Origin: Deltaproteobacteria bacterium
GTDB lineage: Bacteria; Desulfobacterota; Dissulfuribacteria; Dissulfuribacterales; JALVPX01
Assembly (NCBI GenBank): GCA_027031565.1
Contig: JALVPX010000009.1
Coordinates: 1 to 7,790, forward strand
Direction: 5' to 3'
Length of the DNA: 7,790 nucleotides
Shown here: positions 1 through 5,558 of the stretch, piece after piece
Numbering within the stretch: position 1 is the stretch's first letter
Layout of the letters: every line of letters starts with the position of its first letter
The notes under the pieces: model-generated
Seen by the model: only the letters and a program-made list of their open reading frames with translations
Databases searched by the model: none
What the model was told of the DNA's origin: nothing
Program-made: the position numbers and the translations under genes

Positions 1-1
1 G

Positions 2-199
2 GATGCAGTAGAAAAACTTGAAATTGCTTTGAGGTTCCATCCCTATTATGCTGCAGCCTATAAAATGATAGGGAATATCAAGGGAATGATTGGGCTTGAT
101 AAAGAAAAAGATGCCTGTTACACAATCTACCAAGATATATTTCAGTCAAAAAAGCCATCTGAACAGGACATGAAGGCCTGTTTAAATCTGCAAAGCTAA
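2..199 (+). CDS. C-terminal end of a TPR-like protein (5' truncated by window edge)
   Basis: The open frame enters from the left edge and stops at TAA 197-199, giving 65 visible residues. The stretch from AVEKLEIALRFHPYYAAAY to the glycine-containing next helix has the small/large residue spacing and the Pro after the second helix expected of a tetratricopeptide repeat, a helical protein-protein interaction module. Only about one repeat is visible, so total length, signal peptide and further domains cannot be judged. The next gene starts 19 bp downstream, so the two are probably cotranscribed. TPR proteins next to secreted parvulins commonly serve in export or assembly of envelope proteins; that role here is inference from context. 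The TPR call is moderate because a single degenerate repeat can be mimicked by any helical hairpin. Confidence 0.6.
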   Translation, partial: DAVEKLEIALRFHPYYAAAYKMIGNIKGMIGLDKEKDACYTIYQDIFQSKKPSEQDMKACLNLQS

Positions 200-218
200 A
201 GGAGCAATCATATAATCC

Positions 219-1079
219 ATGAATATTCTGAAAGTATTTGTGCAACTTTGCCTTGTGCTGACGGTTATGTTTGCCCTGGGCGTTGGTTCTGGTAATGCCG
301 AACGCGTTTTTGGAAAAGGAAAAGGTGTCGAGATTACAGATCAATATGTTGATATGTTCAAGAAATATTTGGTTCCCGAGAACATCGAGCCCACAGAAAA
401 GGCCCTTTTTGAGGCAATTCTAAAAACCAAGCTCTTTAACATGGCAGCAAGGGAACAGGGATTGGATAAAAAAGAAGAAATAATGAAAAGACTTGAGCTT
501 GAAAAGGAAAAGATTCTGGCTCAATTTTACGTGATGGATTATCTGGACAAGCACCTGAAAATAGATGATGAGGTCATAAAATCATATTACTTGTCCCACA
601 TAGATGAATTTACATTGCCGGCGAGGTTGAAACTGTACAGGCTTGTTGTGACCAATGCGGAGCAAGCCAAGAAGATTTATGAGGAAGCCAAAAAGAACCC
701 TTCAGACTTCCCAGGACTGGTGGAAAAATATTCAGTTGACCCGTCGACTAAGTGGAGAAAGGGTGAAATGGGGTTGGTAGTGCTGGACAAATTGAGGCCC
801 GAGATAAAAAGGGCCCTCCAAAAGCCGAAACCGGGAATGGTTACTGAGCCCATGGAAATTCATGGATTTTACTACATTTTTTGGGTGAAGGAGGTTGAGC
901 CCAAGCGCACAATTCCACTGGAAAAGGTAAAGACGGAACTCAAAGAGAAGATTTCAAGGCTCAAGAGGCAGGAAGTCTTACAGGCACACCTTGCTGAGCT
1001 ACAGAAAAAATATGATTTCAAATGGGAGCCTTCTGTACAGAGTCTGATGGAGCAAGAACAGAAGTTGAGGGTCAAATAG
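219..1079 (+). CDS. Secreted PpiC/parvulin-type peptidyl-prolyl isomerase or foldase
   Basis: This 286-residue protein has a Sec signal peptide (hydrophobic core about residues 6-22, likely cleavage at GNA27|E28), a helical N-terminal chaperone-like region (about 37-130) and a parvulin domain (about 135-227), followed by a charged helical tail. Parvulin landmarks are the YSVDPSTKWRKGEMG segment (171-185), the PKPGMV turn (203-208) and the closing HGFYYIFWVKEVEP strand. The layout matches the PrsA/SurA-like periplasmic foldases, which assist folding of exported proteins. By eye, both histidines normally found in the parvulin active site are tyrosine here (Tyr140 in KLYRLVV, Tyr218 in GFYYI), so it may act mainly as a chaperone. 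The start at 219 is supported by the signal peptide; GGAG at 201-204 is a rather distant ribosome-binding site. A lipoprotein gene follows after 2 bp. Confidence 0.85.
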   Translation: MNILKVFVQLCLVLTVMFALGVGSGNAERVFGKGKGVEITDQYVDMFKKYLVPENIEPTEKALFEAILKTKLFNMAAREQGLDKKEEIMKRLELEKEKILAQFYVMDYLDKHLKIDDEVIKSYYLSHIDEFTLPARLKLYRLVVTNAEQAKKIYEEAKKNPSDFPGLVEKYSVDPSTKWRKGEMGLVVLDKLRPEIKRALQKPKPGMVTEPMEIHGFYYIFWVKEVEPKRTIPLEKVKTELKEKISRLKRQEVLQAHLAELQKKYDFKWEPSVQSLMEQEQKLRVK

Positions 1080-1081
1080 CG

Positions 1082-1588
1082 ATGTACAGTTTAAATGCCA
1101 AGAGGCGGCCATGGATGGGGGCGATTGGGCTCCTGGCTGCATCTGTCATGCTTTTCTGCCTGCCTTTCATAATGGGCGGTTGCGGCAAAAAGAAAGAAAC
1201 GCCGCCAGAGGTCCGGTTTGCCACCTGGAGTGCCCAAGCCGATAAAGAGATGGATGCAAGTTTTAAAAAGATTTTTGACGAATATTGGACAGCCAGATCC
1301 AACCTGGACTGGCCGAAATTATACAAAATGGAAGCGCCTCATATCAGATGGGCATACAGCGACACAGACTTTTTCAGAAAGTTTGGCAGGGCTGGCAAGG
1401 TGATCAGCGTCACTGTATTGGATGTTGACAAGTTGCATCCTCAAGTGGTAGATGCCAAGTTGAAGCTAGTGGTGAAAAGCCCGATAACCGGCAAAGAGGA
1501 TATATTGTATCCTAGGGACCGCTGGCTGAAAATTAAGGGGCAATGGTACCATGTATGGAAAATACCTTTAGCGGATAAGTTCGCGTGA
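1082..1588 (+). CDS. Small predicted lipoprotein with NTF2/SnoaL-like appearance
   Basis: The chosen start gives 168 residues with a basic n-region (KRR, 7-9), a hydrophobic core (13-31) and a lipobox-like IMGGC ending at Cys34. Met at -3 is not the commonest lipobox residue, but the Gly-Gly-Cys and the following charged GKKK are typical. An in-frame ATG at 1022 would add 20 residues ahead of the signal and overlap the upstream gene by 58 bp, so ATG 1082 is preferred, with GAGG at 1067-1070 as ribosome-binding site. The mature part has a helical segment with Trp and Tyr (61-82) and ends in beta strands with DRWLKIKGQWYHVWKIP, a pattern common in NTF2/SnoaL-like folds. Function is unknown. The 2-bp gap to the parvulin gene suggests translational coupling and a shared envelope role. 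Glycine at +2 is compatible with outer-membrane sorting. Confidence 0.75.
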   Translation: MYSLNAKRRPWMGAIGLLAASVMLFCLPFIMGGCGKKKETPPEVRFATWSAQADKEMDASFKKIFDEYWTARSNLDWPKLYKMEAPHIRWAYSDTDFFRKFGRAGKVISVTVLDVDKLHPQVVDAKLKLVVKSPITGKEDILYPRDRWLKIKGQWYHVWKIPLADKFA

Positions 1589-1803
1589 AAAAATGGTATG
1601 GAAGTTGCTATTTTTAGGCTACACATAAAAAACAACAAGGCGATTGGCTGAATATGTCCAAGATGCAATTTTTGCACAGGCTTTAAGGTTAAAATTAAAC
1701 AACCCATCATGAAAGGAGGTGAGCTCGAGGGTAGGGTTAAAAGAGGTTAGAGCAAACAAAATTTTAGTCAATTAAAATCAAAAACTATTAAGGAGGATCA
1801 AGA
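1589..1803 (+). other. Intergenic region with orphan Shine-Dalgarno-like element
   Basis: This 215-bp gap has no convincing gene. It contains a near-perfect anti-16S match, AAAGGAGGTGA at 1712-1722, with no ATG, GTG or TTG at a usable distance downstream. A second, normally placed AAGGAGG (1790-1796) serves the following gene. The only ORF touching the first element, ATG 1709 to TAG, is 13 codons long and starts before the element, not after it. A weak promoter-like pair, TTGCAC (1672-1677) and TTAAAC (1695-1700), has 17-bp spacing but a poor -10. No terminator hairpin is apparent after the lipoprotein gene, so read-through into the next gene is possible. Confidence 0.4.
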
Positions 1804-3273
1804 ATGATTAAGAAATTGGGAATGATGGCTGCCTTGCTCGCGTTTGCATTTATGGCAATGGCTCCGTCAGTAAATGCCTATGACGAAACAGACCACGTTT
1901 ACGTGGCGGCAAATGGTGTTGGTGATGCATTGGTTTTCCCCATTTATGTGGTTGGCGGGACGTTCAAGACCAACATCCGGGTCATCAACACATCAAACAC
2001 TTACAGTGTTGTGGCCAAGGTGGTTTTCCGCGAAGGCTTCAGCTGCTGTGAGACCCGTGACTTTTTCATCTATCTCTCACCCAATGACGTTTGGGAAGCA
2101 GACATAGTTGATAAGAATGGGCAGGTTACTATCGTAAGCAACGACGACAGTTCGCCTGTGGTTCCGTTGGAAATAGCAATGGCCACCTCATGTAACGGCT
2201 ATCCAGATGTAATTGGTCTGGTAGAGGTTTATGAATCATATGCCTTTTCCCATTTTATGGGCGGAGACCATTGTGAGGACGTTATCAGGAAACCCATTCC
2301 AAAGCAGTTGATTATGGATGCCTACAACGATGCTCCCACATCTCTTGCGAACTTGGATTGTACTGCGTCTAGATCAATGACATTTGAGTCTGGTGACGAT
2401 GACTATTGTGTGCGCGTGTACCGTTCAAAGAGCGTGTTGACAGGTGTAGAGGCCATGGTTGATCCTGCAGCTGGAATGGTTATTACACAGCCTGCAACGG
2501 CATTGGCCAACAACTGTAATGGTGTCAAGCTGACTGTTAACGAGGAGACCAGGTGGGATAATTACGGCAACAATTCCGATTTTGAGGTAAGGGCTGCTCT
2601 GTCCAAGGAAATAGTCCATGTGCCATTCAGGACAGACAAAAACAACTCCACACTTGCAGTTTTGAGCTTCCCAGCCAAATTGAACTGCTGCTTAAGTGGT
2701 ACAGATGATTGTGATGGTTCTGTTTCCACCTGTGATGCTACTACTAACCGTGGTGACGAGTGCCTGCATTGCAATTCCTTCATAGGAAACGATTATGATT
2801 GCTTGCACAACAAAGAACATGAAACCACTTGGGCTTACAATCCATATGACATGGAAGAAAATACACCCAAGAGGGAAGATCCTATCTTCTCACCTGTTCC
2901 CCCAAGCGGAGAGCGCCCACCGCTTCAGACTTGTGTGGAAGTGCTTGACCTGAATGATTTTAAGGGTGTGGATGTAACATCTACATATTCCTCAGGCTGG
3001 GTGCGCCTGACCATGACTGATCAGTGCTGCCAGCGCTACGGTGCTGCACGCAGGCCAGGTAGGTATGTATGGTACAACGGATCCGCAGTTATCCCCACAT
3101 ATGTTGATGTAGGGAATGGCGACATCGCCTGGACAGCAGCAAGCTATGAATGTGCCAACGTAATTGTTACCACAGATGCAACAACGGAAGGTTGTGCTGC
3201 ACCAAATCCAGTGGATCACGGCGACTTTGATAACTGCAGCTACCAGGTAATTTCACCTAATATGGCACCGTAA
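1804..3273 (+). CDS. Secreted cysteine-rich surface protein of unknown function
   Basis: This 489-residue protein has a clear Sec signal peptide (MIKK n-region, hydrophobic 5-20, cleavage near VNA25|Y26). The mature part contains 20 cysteines, including three adjacent pairs (81-82, 295-296, 408-409) and a dense cluster at 295-333. The even count and export suggest many disulfides. No CxxCH is present, so it is not a c-type cytochrome. The N-terminal region (about 38-102, with GDALVFPIYVV, TNIRVINTS and IYLSPNDVW) looks like an all-beta domain. A second beta-rich part spans about 200-292, and a Pro-rich hinge (359-374) precedes the C-terminal portion. No transmembrane anchor, LPXTG or outer-membrane beta-barrel signal is visible. 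AAGGAGG at 1790-1796 fixes the start. Two in-frame stops (TAA TAG) and a strong terminator follow, fitting high expression. It could be a fibre, surface-layer or adhesion protein; I do not recognise a named family. Confidence 0.85.
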   Translation: MIKKLGMMAALLAFAFMAMAPSVNAYDETDHVYVAANGVGDALVFPIYVVGGTFKTNIRVINTSNTYSVVAKVVFREGFSCCETRDFFIYLSPNDVWEADIVDKNGQVTIVSNDDSSPVVPLEIAMATSCNGYPDVIGLVEVYESYAFSHFMGGDHCEDVIRKPIPKQLIMDAYNDAPTSLANLDCTASRSMTFESGDDDYCVRVYRSKSVLTGVEAMVDPAAGMVITQPATALANNCNGVKLTVNEETRWDNYGNNSDFEVRAALSKEIVHVPFRTDKNNSTLAVLSFPAKLNCCLSGTDDCDGSVSTCDATTNRGDECLHCNSFIGNDYDCLHNKEHETTWAYNPYDMEENTPKREDPIFSPVPPSGERPPLQTCVEVLDLNDFKGVDVTSTYSSGWVRLTMTDQCCQRYGAARRPGRYVWYNGSAVIPTYVDVGNGDIAWTAASYECANVIVTTDATTEGCAAPNPVDHGDFDNCSYQVISPNMAP

Positions 3274-3306
3274 TAGCCATAATGCTGGCTAAGTAAGTGT
3301 TAGTCC

Positions 3307-3336
3307 AAAAAGGGGAGCGAAATGCTCCCCTTTTTT
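3307..3336 (+). terminator. Strong intrinsic terminator after the cysteine-rich surface protein gene
   Basis: A perfect 7-bp GC-rich stem, GGGGAGC (3312-3318) with GCTCCCC (3324-3330), encloses a GAAAT loop. It is preceded by five A (3307-3311) and followed by six T (3331-3336). The flanking A and T tracts extend the stem, so it could also terminate on the other strand, although no gene is seen there. It lies 34 bp after the stop codon. Confidence 0.93.
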
Positions 3337-3604
3337 ATTTAACATATAGAAAAAATTTACCTTCTGTGCATCAAGGCTCACTAGTATTGTAGGCTGGCTC
3401 ATACAATTTGCTCGATAATGTTGTCATACTAATATTCAAATCCAGAGTTTATTTCTTGTGTCTCGATTTTTTACTCGTAAATCTAGCTAGTTGGCTTAGG
3501 AACAAATAGATTCTTTTGGTGGTCATCTTGGCCTGTTTTTTGCTTTAACTTATCTTTATATTGTAAATATTTTTTTTGTTTCCATCTAGCGTTATTGTTA
3601 AAGT
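3337..3604. other. AT-rich intergenic stretch with no gene seen
   Basis: This stretch lies between the terminator and the next promoter. It is rich in T on the + strand (for example an eight-T run ending at 3577). I see no ORF with coding character and no tRNA. Small features are an inverted repeat ATTGTA/TACAAT (3386-3391 and 3402-3407) with a 10-nt loop, and two copies of GGCTCA 21 bp apart (3375-3380, 3396-3401). Neither is strong enough to name as a functional element. Confidence 0.5.
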
Positions 3605-3613
3605 TGTTATAAT
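3605..3613 (+). promoter_or_regulatory. Extended -10 promoter for the cysteine-cassette two-gene unit
   Basis: TGTTATAAT contains a perfect TATAAT (3608-3613) with the TG of an extended -10 one base upstream. No good TTGACA-like -35 lies 16-18 bp upstream, which extended -10 promoters can tolerate. Transcription would start near 3620, giving a leader of about 50 nt before ATG 3669. The position between a terminator and a good ribosome-binding site supports the call. Confidence 0.6.
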
Positions 3614-3668
3614 CTTGAAACCGATAAATAGATTACGTTGGAAAAAACAAAAGCTACGGAGGCATAAA

Positions 3669-4310
3669 ATGGCCAGGGCAGTATTACTCTATTTAACTTG
3701 TTTGATCTTTTTGTCCGTTGTCCCTGCGGGGGCAGATGAAACGGTCGTTCCAGGTGACTGGGACTTTTGTTCACCAGCCAATCCATGCAGCAATCATCAA
3801 GGTGATTGTGATACGGATGCTGACTGCGTTGCTGGATTGCATTGCGTAAAGGATGTTGGGCCGGAATACAATCTGGCCAAGGGGGTTGATGTTTGTATTG
3901 GCACCCCCACCAATCAGGGTAGCCAAAATAATCAAAACCAAGGGACAACCGGAAATAATAACAATCCTGACTGGGCAGGCGGTGGCGTAAAACCTGGCAC
4001 GAATACAGGTTCTACTGGATCCACGACAAATACATCTAGTACCTCAGGGGCTTGTGCCAATGTTTTTTATGCTGTTTCGCATCCAGATGAATGTTTGGGT
4101 GTGTCTCAAAACGATACCAGCACCAGCTCCAACACCGGTACAAGAACAACAGGACAGGGTTGTGGGGTGACTTGGGTCCCAGGTGATTTTAACTATTGCA
4201 GGAATTGTGGTCCTTGCGACGAGGGTGTAGGCGGCTGCGACCCGGGCTTGAACCATCAATGCAAGGGTGGCCTGGTTTGCAGCAGCTCAGGGATATGCGT
4301 AAAGCCATAA
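3669..4310 (+). CDS. Secreted protein with two cysteine-rich cassettes and low-complexity linkers
   Basis: ATG 3669 gives 213 residues, with GGAGG at 3658-3662 six bases upstream and a Sec signal peptide cleaved near AGA22|D23. An in-frame ATG at 3576 would place the promoter inside the gene and is rejected. The mature protein has two related cassettes. The first (27-76) begins VPGDWDFC and contains GDCDTDADC and GLHC. The second (170-211) begins VPGDFNYC and contains GGCDPGLNHQC and GLVC. They share VPGD-aromatic-x-aromatic-C, a PC, GxCD, a C and GLxC. Between them lie Asn/Gln/Gly/Ser/Thr-rich linkers (79-127, 146-163) around a small two-cysteine island (129-142). There are 16 mature cysteines, consistent with knottin-like disulfide folds. 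Similar DCD-x-C-x-GLxC cassettes occur, as I recall, in secreted proteins of myxobacteria and related groups. Function is unknown; adhesion or scaffold roles are guesses. Confidence 0.82.
   Translation: MARAVLLYLTCLIFLSVVPAGADETVVPGDWDFCSPANPCSNHQGDCDTDADCVAGLHCVKDVGPEYNLAKGVDVCIGTPTNQGSQNNQNQGTTGNNNNPDWAGGGVKPGTNTGSTGSTTNTSSTSGACANVFYAVSHPDECLGVSQNDTSTSSNTGTRTTGQGCGVTWVPGDFNYCRNCGPCDEGVGGCDPGLNHQCKGGLVCSSSGICVKP
3747..3896 (+). repeat. Cysteine cassette, copy 1 (protein-level repeat)
   Basis: This encodes residues 27-76 of the secreted two-cassette protein, with Cys34, 40, 47, 53, 59 and 76. Compared with copy 2 it carries an insertion of about nine residues (around DVGPEYNLAKG) before its last cysteine. 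The repeat is visible in protein rather than as a long identical DNA match, so the duplication is old or the domain is a shared family module. Confidence 0.75.
4176..4301 (+). repeat. Cysteine cassette, copy 2 (protein-level repeat)
   Basis: This encodes residues 170-211 of the same protein, with Cys177, 180, 183, 190, 198, 204 and 210. It keeps the VPGD start, the GxCD core and the GLxC end of copy 1 but has an extra cysteine (Cys180). Cys165, just before the cassette, may pair with the odd cysteine. Confidence 0.75.
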
Positions 4311-4333
4311 TCGGAATAATAAGGAGCTAAAAA

Positions 4334-4873
4334 ATGGAAGGACGCACAATATTTTCATGCATGAAGAGATGGTTAGTATTTGGCTTGGTCTTAGGGGCTA
4401 TTGCTGCCCTACCAGCAGCTGGTCTTACGGCAATTTCGGTTGACATGTCACAATCAACTGGAGAAGCAGTCTCTACCAGCCCGGGCCAATTCAGGATCAA
4501 CCATATAGATGTTGGGATTCCAAATGCTCAAACAGGGCAAACAGAACACATGTTTCTCGATGTTGTCTTTGAATGGGATCCACAGACCTTGACCTTGCGC
4601 CCAGTGGATATCGTGGGGTGCCAAAGTGGTCGGCTTAGGATCCAGGTGGGTTCCTCTGTTACTGGTGAGCCCTTGCCAGGAGCGGTAGTCAAGGCTGGAG
4701 ACAAATCTGCGATCACAGATGAGGACGGTATCGCAAGGTTCGACAGGCTTCCAAACAGGCCCATAGTTGTTCGTGTTGAAAAGAATGGTTACGAAGCAGA
4801 AGGCATGATTGTAGAAATACCTTGTGGCCAATGGATGAGGAAAGCGGTACGCCTCCTTCAAATTCCTCAATAA
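4334..4873 (+). CDS. Secreted protein with C-terminal carboxypeptidase-regulatory-like domain
   Basis: This 179-residue protein starts 23 bp after the two-cassette gene, with AAGGAG (4321-4326) seven bases before ATG 4334. The later ATG at 4361 would be too far from that site. The N-terminus has a hydrophobic export segment (13-29) with possible cleavage around residues 29-33. The first mature part (35-95) is beta-rich and unrecognised. Residues 99-163 have the hallmarks of a carboxypeptidase-regulatory-like beta-sandwich: a strand, GEPLPGAVV, a TDEDGIARFDRLP turn, then VRVEKNGYEA. Such domains are structural modules on secreted or surface proteins and are not enzymes. Cys96 and Cys164 flank the domain and may form a disulfide. 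The shared transcript and terminator with the cysteine-cassette protein suggest that the two act together outside the cytoplasm. Confidence 0.82.
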   Translation: MEGRTIFSCMKRWLVFGLVLGAIAALPAAGLTAISVDMSQSTGEAVSTSPGQFRINHIDVGIPNAQTGQTEHMFLDVVFEWDPQTLTLRPVDIVGCQSGRLRIQVGSSVTGEPLPGAVVKAGDKSAITDEDGIARFDRLPNRPIVVRVEKNGYEAEGMIVEIPCGQWMRKAVRLLQIPQ

Positions 4874-4900
4874 AAATCGTTTACTAACGTGCGATTGACC

Positions 4901-4931
4901 AAAAGCAGCCCCCTAGAGGGCTGTTTTTTTT
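4901..4931 (+). terminator. Strong intrinsic terminator after the two-gene secreted-protein unit
   Basis: The stem CAGCCC (4906-4911) pairs with GGGCTG (4918-4923) around a six-base loop and is followed by eight T (4924-4931). An A-tract at 4901-4904 pairs with the T-tract. A wider inverted repeat, TGACCA (4896-4901) and TGGTCA (4939-4944), brackets the hairpin. It separates the secreted-protein unit from the regulator promoter just downstream. Confidence 0.9.
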
Positions 4932-4952
4932 CTTTGATTGGTCACAAAAATC

Positions 4953-4980
4953 TTGACCTCAATATATAAACATGTATTAT
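4953..4980 (+). promoter_or_regulatory. Sigma-70-type promoter of the Fur-family regulator
   Basis: TTGACC (4953-4958) and TATTAT (4975-4980) each match five of six consensus bases and are 16 bp apart. The pair sits after a terminator and ahead of the regulator start at 5014, giving a leader of roughly 27 nt. Confidence 0.65.
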
Positions 4981-4982
4981 TA

Positions 4983-5001
4983 GATCATAATGAATACTAT
5001 C
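4983..5001 (+). promoter_or_regulatory. Candidate Fur/PerR-type operator at the regulator's own promoter
   Basis: GATCATAATGAATACTATC matches 13 of 19 positions of the classical Fur box (three hexamers of the GATAAT type), counted by eye. It begins two bases after the -10, covering the expected transcription start. An overlapping short inverted repeat ATTAT/ATAAT (4976-4980, 4987-4991) also lies here. Autoregulation is common for Fur-family genes, but AT-rich promoter sequence gives chance matches. Confidence 0.4.
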
Positions 5002-5013
5002 TAGGGAATTTTC

Positions 5014-5478
5014 ATGAGATTGGGGAATAAAAACAAGTCCAAGGATACCAACTTTGATCCGCTCGCCCAACTTAGGGACATCTGTTCAAAGGCTGGTATT
5101 CGTTTGACACACCAAAGGCTGGAGGTTTTCAAAGAAATAAAGTCTGCCCATGATCATCCTGCAGCTGAAGATATCTATGGGCGCCTGAAGAAGCGCATGC
5201 CCACCATTTCCCTGGATACCGTTTACCGCACTTTGGCAACTTTTGAGAAAATGGGGGTAATAAGAAAGATGCATGTGTTGGATGACCATGCCAGGTTTGA
5301 CCCGAACATGGAAAGACACCATCATTTCGTGTGTACTAAATGCAAGAAGATAATTGATTTCAAATGGCCAGATTTCGATGAGCTGGTCTTGCCACCTGAG
5401 ATCACAGATGTTGGAACCATCTTGGAGCAACAGGTGGAGGTGAGAGGGGTTTGTAAAAAATGTGCAAAGAGCAAGTAA
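5014..5478 (+). CDS. perR: Fur-family regulator of PerR type (peroxide/metal sensor)
   Basis: This 154-residue protein has an N-terminal winged-helix domain (about 17-92, with GIRLTHQRLEV and TISLDTVYRTL) and a C-terminal dimerisation/metal domain. Numbering runs at a constant offset of 11 from Bacillus subtilis PerR. The structural zinc site is complete (Cys107, Cys110, Cys147, Cys150), and so is the regulatory metal site (His48, Asp96, His102, His104, Asp115). Asp115 matches the Asp104 that favours peroxide sensing by metal-catalysed His oxidation in PerR, so a peroxide sensor is more likely than an iron-only Fur. It would repress target promoters when loaded with Fe or Mn and release them on oxidation. 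The likely target is the adjacent di-heme enzyme operon. The start is supported by promoter position and a modest AGGG (5003-5006). The symbol reflects residue evidence, not a proven function. Confidence 0.87.
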   Translation: MRLGNKNKSKDTNFDPLAQLRDICSKAGIRLTHQRLEVFKEIKSAHDHPAAEDIYGRLKKRMPTISLDTVYRTLATFEKMGVIRKMHVLDDHARFDPNMERHHHFVCTKCKKIIDFKWPDFDELVLPPEITDVGTILEQQVEVRGVCKKCAKSK

Positions 5479-5495
5479 TTTTTTTTGCTTATGGG

Positions 5496-5512
5496 TTAAG
5501 AATAATTCTTAA
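5496..5512 (+). promoter_or_regulatory. Perfect 17-bp palindrome, candidate PerR box
   Basis: TTAAGAATAATTCTTAA is a perfect inverted repeat of 8-1-8. Its inner 15 bases fit the 7-1-7 layout of the Bacillus PerR box (TTATAATNATTATAA) at 10 of 14 positions by eye. It lies between the PerR-like gene and the di-heme enzyme gene and overlaps the likely -35 region of the latter, a position suited to repression. It has no T-run after it, so it is not a terminator. Confidence 0.65.
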
Positions 5513-5534
5513 AAACAAATTAGCGTGATTTAAT
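5506..5534 (+). promoter_or_regulatory. Likely promoter of the di-heme enzyme/phosphoesterase operon
   Basis: TTTAAT (5529-5534) is preceded by TG at the extended -10 position (5526-5527). Seventeen bases upstream, TTCTTA (5506-5511) is a weak -35 lying within the palindrome. Transcription would begin near 5541, leaving only a short leader before the strong AAGGAGG (5545-5551) and ATG 5559. Confidence 0.45.
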
Positions 5535-5558
5535 AAATTTTTAAAAGGAGGAGATGGT

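Noticed and set aside
1022..1081. Upstream in-frame start for the lipoprotein gene.
   Set aside because: It overlaps the foldase gene by 58 bp and adds a charged stretch before the signal peptide; ATG 1082 gives a normal lipoprotein leader.
1672..1700. TTGCAC-N17-TTAAAC as a promoter for the cysteine-rich surface protein.
   Set aside because: Spacing is ideal, but the -10 matches only about half the consensus; it is not strong enough to list as a promoter.
2756..2775. Possible haem-c motif around ECLHCN in the 489-residue protein.
   Set aside because: The residue after the second Cys is Asn, not His, and no CxxCH occurs anywhere in the protein.
3576..3668. Upstream in-frame extension of the cysteine-cassette protein from ATG 3576.
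   Set aside because: It would contain the TATAAT promoter and a non-signal basic segment, and would bury the clear signal peptide that starts at 3669 behind a proper ribosome-binding site.
3624..3700. Resemblance of the leader (AAAAGCTACGGAGGCATAA) to the 3' core of a GEMM-type cyclic-dinucleotide riboswitch.
   Set aside because: The 5' core is poor, the paired stem is only about four bases with a wobble, and the receptor helix would have to lie inside the coding region. The GGAGG is fully explained as the ribosome-binding site.
4454..4870. Long open frame on the minus strand opposite the carboxypeptidase-regulatory-like gene.
   Set aside because: It lies wholly within a well-supported + strand gene, lacks a ribosome-binding site and encodes no recognisable domain.
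5470..5489. Possible terminator at the end of the regulator gene (AGCAA...TTGCT with eight T).
   Set aside because: The T-run lies in the loop rather than after the stem, and the five-base stem is too weak. Some read-through into the di-heme operon remains possible.
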